DNA of 20,186 nt from a virus. Of this stretch, positions 14,793 to 20,186 are shown piece after piece (position 1 is the stretch's first letter; each line of letters begins with the position of its first letter). The translations under genes were made by a program, and so were the position numbers. The DNA is taken from IMG/VR virus record IMGVR_UViG_3300023278_000918, positions 1 to 20,186 of that record, one strand, 5' to 3'. The notes under the pieces were generated by a model, which saw nothing but the letters and a program-made list of their open reading frames with translations, had not been told where the DNA came from and made no database searches.

Positions 14793-17700
14793 ATGATACC
14801 ATCAAACACTAATACACCTGCACCTTGCAACCCTATTTCATCAAACTGCGTAGTTTGGCAAGGTCCTGATATTGCATGTATTAATATATGTAACGGAGAC
14901 ACGGTTTCCGATGTAGTTGCTGCATTAGCAACTAAGCTTTGTGATATAATTGATCAGGCTTGTACTTGTGATCCAGATTTAACAGGATTAGATCTTAAAT
15001 GCGCATTGCCGGATACAGGTATACCTGCAGATTTAACAGGTACATTACAAGCAATAGTAGATTATATATGCAATCAATCTACAAAGGATATACTTTTACC
15101 AGTAATAGCATTGCCGGATTGTTTGCGGTATCTAGATAAATTTGGAAACCCCGTAACATCTTTACCTTTGGAAGATTGGGCCCAATTGATAAGTAATAGA
15201 ATTTGTGATATACTATTTTCAATAAGTCTTATTGAACAAAATATTACAAACTTAGCTGATAGAGTTTCTGTTCTAGAGGGTTGCGTTCTTCCATGTACTA
15301 AACCCGCAGTCTCTGACTTTAATGTTGTATCATCTTGTATTTTTATTGGACAAAGCGTTCCAATATCAACATTGGTATTAGCTATTGAAACAGAATTTTG
15401 CAGTTTTAGAAATGCTGTAGGATCTGTTGCTTTAGTAAATGCGGCTATAGGGGCTCAATGTATAACGGGAAGTCAAGAGAGTTTAACTACTAGGCAGCCA
15501 TTTAGCGGTCTTACAGGATGGGTTCCTAGTCCATCAACATTAGCTGAATCTAATGTTAATCAATGGATAGCTATTTGTGATTTATATTCGGCTGTATCAG
15601 ATATACAAGAAAACTGTTGTGATTCAGGATGCGATGGTGTAGAGTTTGTATTCTCATGGAATGCAGCAGATGGAAATGGAGATGGCGTTACTGATTTAAT
15701 AAATTTAAATTTTCAAGGTTGCACACTACCTTCTGGATTTTCAGATTGTGGTGGAAATACTGCTGTAACAATTACAGATGCAGATGGCGGGTCTATAACT
15801 GAATTTGTAGTAGTTTCAAATTTAATAAATTCTTCAGCAGGAGTTAACATAGATGTTAGTAATTTAAATACACTTCAGTCTTTAACTATTGTAGTTCAGT
15901 TCTGTATTACAGACGGTACTTCTCAATGTAAAGATAGACAACTATTAATAGCTCCAATGAACGTACCTTGTCCTACGAATATTGTAGTAACACCTGGAGT
16001 TGGTCTAATAACTGTAGGCTTTACAAATAACTTAGGTGCTGCAGTTACATATGAAATAACCGCAACCTCTCAAAGTACAGGAGCTGCACTTGGAACAACT
16101 ACTATAACAAATCCTCCATCATCAATTAATTATATATTTTCAGGAGCTGCTCCTGGACAAACATATGATGTTCAAGTTACTGTGATTGTAAATGGTATTC
16201 CTAAATTATGTCCTGCTATTGCTGCAGCTATTCCGGGAGAATCTTGTTCAGATGTATTAACTAATACATTTACATCAGATGTTGTTGAACCTACGGATGT
16301 TTATTTAGGAAAATATGCGATTGGCAGTGTTTATAGTAGATACTGGTATGACCCAATAGATGAAATCATAAAACTTGAAAGTTTAGGTCCTGCGGGTCCT
16401 GCTTGTAAATCAGCAACATTAACTAGTCCTACAATGGATTATCTTGGGATTGCTGGAGATGTTGCAGTAACAGTTGCATATGAAGATGCTTCTCCGGTTA
16501 GTGCTGAGATATCTTTTAGTATTGATGGTATAAATTATGGTGCTCCTACTTCTGGTTCGGATGGTTTAAGAACCATATCTACAGGTGCAACTTCAGGCTC
16601 TGTATATATAAAGGTAGATCAAACATGTACTGGTCCAATAACAAGTGTGCCAACTATTTTAAGATATGATTTTGCAACTCAAGTTTGGAGTACAATCCAA
16701 AGTCCTGAAGAGTGTTTGTCAACATCTATATCTACTGCTTGTCCTGCTGGTCAGGAAGTTGCTAGACAAATATTAGAATGCGGTCCTAACAGCTATTTTG
16801 TATTTGGCGGCAATTCTGATAGTTATTGGTTTTATGTTGGTAAAAGAGTTGTGGGTACTATAACTAGATATATATATGCAGGATGGGATAATACAACACA
16901 GTCTGTAAGAAGTGTTGTTGAATGTTGTGCATGTCCTTCATATATATTACCAGAATCAATTCAAGTATTATGCGGTAATAATGGAGATAGTGTGGTAATT
17001 AACTTACCTTATGTTTTAGGTAGTGGTGAGCCAAGTATGTCTGTTATTAGTAGTCCAGTTTTGGGTAATGTTACACAAAGCCCTACTACCGAGAATCAGT
17101 TTACATATACTACAGTAGCTCCAGGAAGCAATGATTATGCTGATACATTCCAGGTTCAACTTCAACCTACTATTGCAGGTTCCGGAGGTTGCGAAGTAGC
17201 TGTAATAACAGTTCAAATTGCATTAGTAAATTGTAATGTAAAACTTTCTTATACAGACCAAGATGTTTATGCATTCATAAATACTAGCGGATATACAGAT
17301 GCTGAAGGTGCTAAGATTAAACAAGGTCTTACTGAACTAGCAACGTACTGGACTTCAGAATTTGGATATGCTGGTAATATTTACTTTATACCTACTGATG
17401 ATGAAAAATGGCTAGGATATCATAAAGCAATTGTAGATAATGGTGTTAGCTGGACTCAATCTGCTTCTTTACCATGGCAAGCATTAGAATCTCTTCCTAC
17501 ATCCTGGAGCGGTGGAGCGGGTGTATTTAAAAGTGCGGCATATGCTATAATATTTTCAAATCAATCTGATACAGAATATCACGCAAATACATTAGGTGCT
17601 GGTTTTTCAACTCAACCAACACCCGAGTATAAAGAAGATGCTGCTGCCTTAATAGATATGACAACAGGTACAATAGGTACTCCAGTTACACCTACTAGTA

Positions 17701-18398
17701 CATGGGGTATAACGAATGGTGTTGATATAAATCAATTTCCTTTAGGTTTGACAACTGTGTTATTTCCATTAACTATTCATAATTCTGGTGGAGCAGATGC
17801 AGCTACTATTTTACAAATGCTAGCAGCATACACTGCAGAATTGATACCTTCTTCTAAATATGGTATTCGGACTTCTGTTGATGTTACATCTTTTATGTTA
17901 GATGGATTAGCTCCAGCTATGCCGTATACGGCAGCAACTATTCCAGGAGGTGCTACAATGCCTCAGTTATACAAAGGAGATAGCAGAGGGGCTCTTGCGT
18001 TATTGGATCAAGAAAAAAGCTCTTCAGAACTAGATTCAATAGAAGATGGTACAAATGATAAATTTAAAGAGAACTTAACTAGATCGGTAAAAGGATGCAA
18101 TAATGTATATCCAGCATCAACAATTCCTGTAACAAATACCTATGAAGTATCTAGCTGCAGCAAGAGTGAAACATACTTTGTTTTTATAACAGATCATGGT
18201 TGTGGTACAATTGCTATAGGCACTGTTGTTGAACTTACAAATAATGGACCTGATTGGATTCCTGGAACTGTTGATGACTGGAGAAACGGAACTTCTAAAT
18301 GTGTAACTATAATAGATAACTGTTCAGCTACAGCTGCAGATGTAACGCCTTGTAGTCTAGATGCTACATATGTGGATTGTGTAACTTGTCTACCTTAA
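14793..18398 (+). CDS. Large multidomain, cysteine-rich fibre/tail protein
   Basis: This 1201-residue protein is the largest in the window. Residues 1-270 hold repeated helix-plus-cysteine units (C12, C19, C29, C33, C50, C57, C59; later RICDI and EFCSF) and a coiled-coil-like stretch around 150-162, suggesting an oligomeric shaft. Beta-sandwich domains follow: about 280-390; an FN3-like domain at 392-478; two related modules with Y-x-G-K...G...RY-x-Y (504-519 and 681-695); and an Ig/cadherin-like domain at 721-815. Residues about 820-1090 read as a Rossmann-type domain resembling VWA, but the metal-site loop reads FINTSGYTD (828-836), with Asn where Asp is expected. The C-terminus is again cysteine-rich. 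No signal peptide is seen. A tail fibre or baseplate adhesin is the best reading; domain names are tentative. Confidence 0.6.
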   Translation: MIPSNTNTPAPCNPISSNCVVWQGPDIACINICNGDTVSDVVAALATKLCDIIDQACTCDPDLTGLDLKCALPDTGIPADLTGTLQAIVDYICNQSTKDILLPVIALPDCLRYLDKFGNPVTSLPLEDWAQLISNRICDILFSISLIEQNITNLADRVSVLEGCVLPCTKPAVSDFNVVSSCIFIGQSVPISTLVLAIETEFCSFRNAVGSVALVNAAIGAQCITGSQESLTTRQPFSGLTGWVPSPSTLAESNVNQWIAICDLYSAVSDIQENCCDSGCDGVEFVFSWNAADGNGDGVTDLINLNFQGCTLPSGFSDCGGNTAVTITDADGGSITEFVVVSNLINSSAGVNIDVSNLNTLQSLTIVVQFCITDGTSQCKDRQLLIAPMNVPCPTNIVVTPGVGLITVGFTNNLGAAVTYEITATSQSTGAALGTTTITNPPSSINYIFSGAAPGQTYDVQVTVIVNGIPKLCPAIAAAIPGESCSDVLTNTFTSDVVEPTDVYLGKYAIGSVYSRYWYDPIDEIIKLESLGPAGPACKSATLTSPTMDYLGIAGDVAVTVAYEDASPVSAEISFSIDGINYGAPTSGSDGLRTISTGATSGSVYIKVDQTCTGPITSVPTILRYDFATQVWSTIQSPEECLSTSISTACPAGQEVARQILECGPNSYFVFGGNSDSYWFYVGKRVVGTITRYIYAGWDNTTQSVRSVVECCACPSYILPESIQVLCGNNGDSVVINLPYVLGSGEPSMSVISSPVLGNVTQSPTTENQFTYTTVAPGSNDYADTFQVQLQPTIAGSGGCEVAVITVQIALVNCNVKLSYTDQDVYAFINTSGYTDAEGAKIKQGLTELATYWTSEFGYAGNIYFIPTDDEKWLGYHKAIVDNGVSWTQSASLPWQALESLPTSWSGGAGVFKSAAYAIIFSNQSDTEYHANTLGAGFSTQPTPEYKEDAAALIDMTTGTIGTPVTPTSTWGITNGVDINQFPLGLTTVLFPLTIHNSGGADAATILQMLAAYTAELIPSSKYGIRTSVDVTSFMLDGLAPAMPYTAATIPGGATMPQLYKGDSRGALALLDQEKSSSELDSIEDGTNDKFKENLTRSVKGCNNVYPASTIPVTNTYEVSSCSKSETYFVFITDHGCGTIAIGTVVELTNNGPDWIPGTVDDWRNGTSKCVTIIDNCSATAADVTPCSLDATYVDCVTCLP

Positions 18399-18416
18399 TT
18401 AATAAAATAAAATAAA

Positions 18417-18968
18417 ATGGCTTGTAATTGTAATAAATGTAATCCCAGTAAACCATGCGGTTGTATTGATGTAGCACTAACTAATCCTTGTAGTTACAGC
18501 GATTGTAGTGTAGGGAGTGAAAGATGTGCTCAAATATCATGTACTGAATGCATCAGTTATTGCGGTACAACTTTTCAAGTAGGTACTGCAGGAAGTATTA
18601 TAAAAATTGAAACGGGAGAAAGATTGGATTCTATAATTCAAAAAATGGCTTTAATGATGAGCCAAGGAATTGGTGGATGTACGTCAGACGATTTACATCA
18701 TGCTCCATATAATGTTTATGCGGCTAATATAACATCTAATTCAGCTGTAATACTTTGGAACAACGAGTCTACAGCAACAGATCAGATAGAAGTATTTCTT
18801 GATTCCGGTACAGGATATGTATCGCAAGGTGTTGTAGGACCTACTGTATTGCAATTAGCAATATCCAGTCTTATTGCAGCAACTGATTATAAAGTTAAAT
18901 TAGTATCTACAGATTCTGCTCCAGCTAACTGCGACAGTGTAGAAATATTATTTACAACATTATTGTAA
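18417..18968 (+). CDS. Cys-rich fibronectin-III protein of the tail cluster
   Basis: This 183-residue protein has an N-terminal knot of closely spaced cysteines (3, 5, 8, 14, 16, 25, 30, 37, 42, 45, 49). A helix at about 68-84 (ERLDSIIQKMALMMSQG) ends in GGC88, the same helix-then-cysteine pattern as in the large upstream protein. Residues 97-183 form an FN3-like domain, with NVYAANITSNSAVILWN, LAISSLIAATDYKVKLVS and CDSVEILFTTL as its strands. FN3 domains in phage virions usually mediate weak surface or glycan binding. The gene follows the 1201-residue gene by 18 bases and ends in a strong terminator, so it closes the tail transcription unit. Likely an accessory tail or fibre protein; the cysteine region could bind metal. 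Confidence 0.62.
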   Translation: MACNCNKCNPSKPCGCIDVALTNPCSYSDCSVGSERCAQISCTECISYCGTTFQVGTAGSIIKIETGERLDSIIQKMALMMSQGIGGCTSDDLHHAPYNVYAANITSNSAVILWNNESTATDQIEVFLDSGTGYVSQGVVGPTVLQLAISSLIAATDYKVKLVSTDSAPANCDSVEILFTTLL

Positions 18969-19009
18969 ACAGAGGTGATGATTTGTTGGTTTTTTATTAC
19001 CAAAGTTTT

Positions 19010-19039
19010 GAAGCCCAGTATTTCTGGGCTTCTTTTTTT
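19010..19039 (+). terminator. Strong intrinsic terminator closing the tail cluster
   Basis: GAAGCCCAG (19010-19018) pairs perfectly with CTGGGCTTC (19024-19032) around TATTT, followed by seven T (19033-19039). A weaker hairpin, TTGGT/ACCAA (18986-19003), lies just before it. Confidence 0.92.
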
Positions 19040-19077
19040 CAATATAATTTCTTAAATTTAAAACTTAAAGTTACAAA

Positions 19078-20186
19078 ATGGATTTAGATAAAGTAAGAGA
19101 GTCATTTAAATGGAAGAAAGATAAAGCATATTGCGCTAAAAGATTAGGTATCTCTATAAGGAAATATGTCCGTTTAAAAAAACTTATAAAATTAAAAGAT
19201 AAATTAGGAGATTCTGAACACCATCATGATCTAGAAAATGGAGAATCTAAAATATCTTGCACATCTAAGACTGAGCCTAAATCAGCAGATGAAATAATAA
19301 AACTTTTAAATATAGATACAACTAAGTGGAAACTATCCCAGTATTGGAATAAACAAATGTCTGATCACTGGCGCATATCTGCTTTAATTACTAAGGTTAA
19401 AGAAACTGAGTCAGATCATTTAGAAGAACTATTAAGTATATGGAAGCCTAAAAAATACAATATACCAAAATTATCAATTCCTAAAAGTTATTCTTTAAAC
19501 CCCGATAGGCATGTTGTATGCGGTATAATGTCTCTTCAAGATATTCATTTTGGCAAGGAAGGTAATGAAACAATAGACAAAGATTTTGAAGATACAGTTC
19601 AGAACCTTATAGAAAGAGCAATTGCTTCGCATAATATTGAGGAATTGTTTTTTGTTGTAGGGGGTGACTTAATTAATATGGATACATTTCACGGCACAAC
19701 CACTAGCGGAACACCGTTAGACAACTGCAGTACAGCAACAGAAGCATACATTCAAGCATTTGATGCTATGATATGGGCCATTACATTTATACTTTCATAT
19801 GTTAAACATTTGACTATAGTATATATACCCGGCAATCATGATAGATTATCTTCATTTCATTTAGTACATGCTCTATCTAAAGCTATAGACTCTGATCAAA
19901 TAACATGGGATATTAAATATGAAGAAAGAAAAGTTCATGTTTGGCAAGATAACTTTAATGCTTTTGAACACGGGGATGCTGTTAGTAAAAACACACCTGT
20001 TGTTTATGCTACTGAATTTGCTATAGAGTGGGGTTCTACTAAAAATAGAACTTTATACACAGGGCATTTTCATCAGAATAAAAAAATAGAATATATAACA
20101 ACTAGCGAAACGGCAGGTTTTATACATAAGACATTGCCGAGTTTGTCTAAGACAGATTATTATCATTATCATAAAAAATATGTAGG
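19078..20186 (+). CDS. Calcineurin-like metallophosphoesterase with N-terminal helix-turn-helix (3'-truncated)
   Basis: The first 369 residues are present and the frame is still open at the window edge. Residues about 1-38 form a helix-turn-helix (KDKAYCAKRLGISIRKYVRLKKL). A charged linker with His and Glu follows, then a conserved-looking segment LLNIDTTKWKLSQYWNKQ (about 78-95). The metallophosphoesterase core shows all expected metal ligands: DIH (155-157), GGD (195-197), GNHD (252-255), His298 in FEHGD and GHFH (329-332). Such enzymes bind two metal ions and hydrolyse phosphodiesters; phage members are often nucleases of the SbcD/Mre11 superfamily. The helix-turn-helix suggests DNA binding, so a DNA-processing role is inferred. 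It stands after a strong terminator and is probably transcribed separately from the tail genes; no clear promoter was seen in the gap. The start follows GTTACAAA and has no Shine-Dalgarno. Confidence 0.88.
   Translation, partial: MDLDKVRESFKWKKDKAYCAKRLGISIRKYVRLKKLIKLKDKLGDSEHHHDLENGESKISCTSKTEPKSADEIIKLLNIDTTKWKLSQYWNKQMSDHWRISALITKVKETESDHLEELLSIWKPKKYNIPKLSIPKSYSLNPDRHVVCGIMSLQDIHFGKEGNETIDKDFEDTVQNLIERAIASHNIEELFFVVGGDLINMDTFHGTTTSGTPLDNCSTATEAYIQAFDAMIWAITFILSYVKHLTIVYIPGNHDRLSSFHLVHALSKAIDSDQITWDIKYEERKVHVWQDNFNAFEHGDAVSKNTPVVYATEFAIEWGSTKNRTLYTGHFHQNKKIEYITTSETAGFIHKTLPSLSKTDYYHYHKKYV

Noticed and set aside
1-20186. tRNA genes, integrase, defence or anti-defence genes, CRISPR arrays
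   Set aside because: Looked for in the gaps and among the protein products; nothing with the needed structure or motifs was seen.

Overview
The window is a piece of a tailed double-stranded DNA phage genome (Caudoviricetes): a near-continuous, co-directional run of virion-morphogenesis genes, all on the + strand, AT-rich, with short or no gaps. The host is most likely a Bacteroidota bacterium (inference). Starts are preceded by A-rich leaders, often of the form AAAACCAA(n)AAAATG, without Shine-Dalgarno GGAGG sites. One gap carries a TTG-N18-TACATTTG pair that fits the Bacteroidota -33/-7 promoter consensus (TTG, TAnnTTTG). No tRNA, integrase, CRISPR array or defence system was found.

Layout. 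1-766: C-terminal nuclease part of the large terminase. 768-3524: portal protein with a poly-glutamine tail. 3524-5799: two overlapping genes for a collagen-like/carbohydrate-binding protein and a LamG-like (jelly-roll) protein, both probably surface-exposed and glycan-binding. 5926-8878: scaffold-like protein and major capsid protein, ended by a terminator. 8943-11387: three structural-looking proteins of unknown family, the first a candidate capsid decoration protein. 11397-12104: putative head-tail connector. 12189-13703: an abundant structural protein, probably the major tail protein, ended by a second terminator. 13815-18968: a cluster of cysteine-rich proteins, including a 59-residue CxxC/CxC protein short enough to be missed by a 60-residue cut-off, a 1201-residue multidomain fibre-like protein and a fibronectin-III protein, ended by a third terminator. 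19078-end: a metallophosphoesterase with an N-terminal helix-turn-helix, cut by the window edge.

How the parts work together: terminase and portal package DNA into a shell built from capsid protein around the scaffold. Connector and neck proteins close the head and join the tail. The collagen/LamG/FN3/multidomain proteins would contact host-surface glycans. The terminators follow the capsid gene, the presumed major tail gene and the last tail gene, and GTAyAT...ATG-type motifs lie in four of the gaps. This suggests several late transcription units that raise the output of the most abundant virion proteins.

Limits: family assignments come from reading the protein sequences, not from searches. 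The RNase H acids of the terminase, the metallophosphoesterase motifs, the collagen repeats and the terminators are directly visible. Capsid, portal, scaffold, connector and tail roles rest on sequence character plus the conserved gene order. No previously undescribed non-virion system was identified; the most unusual parts are the cysteine-rich tail cluster and the possible phage promoter family.
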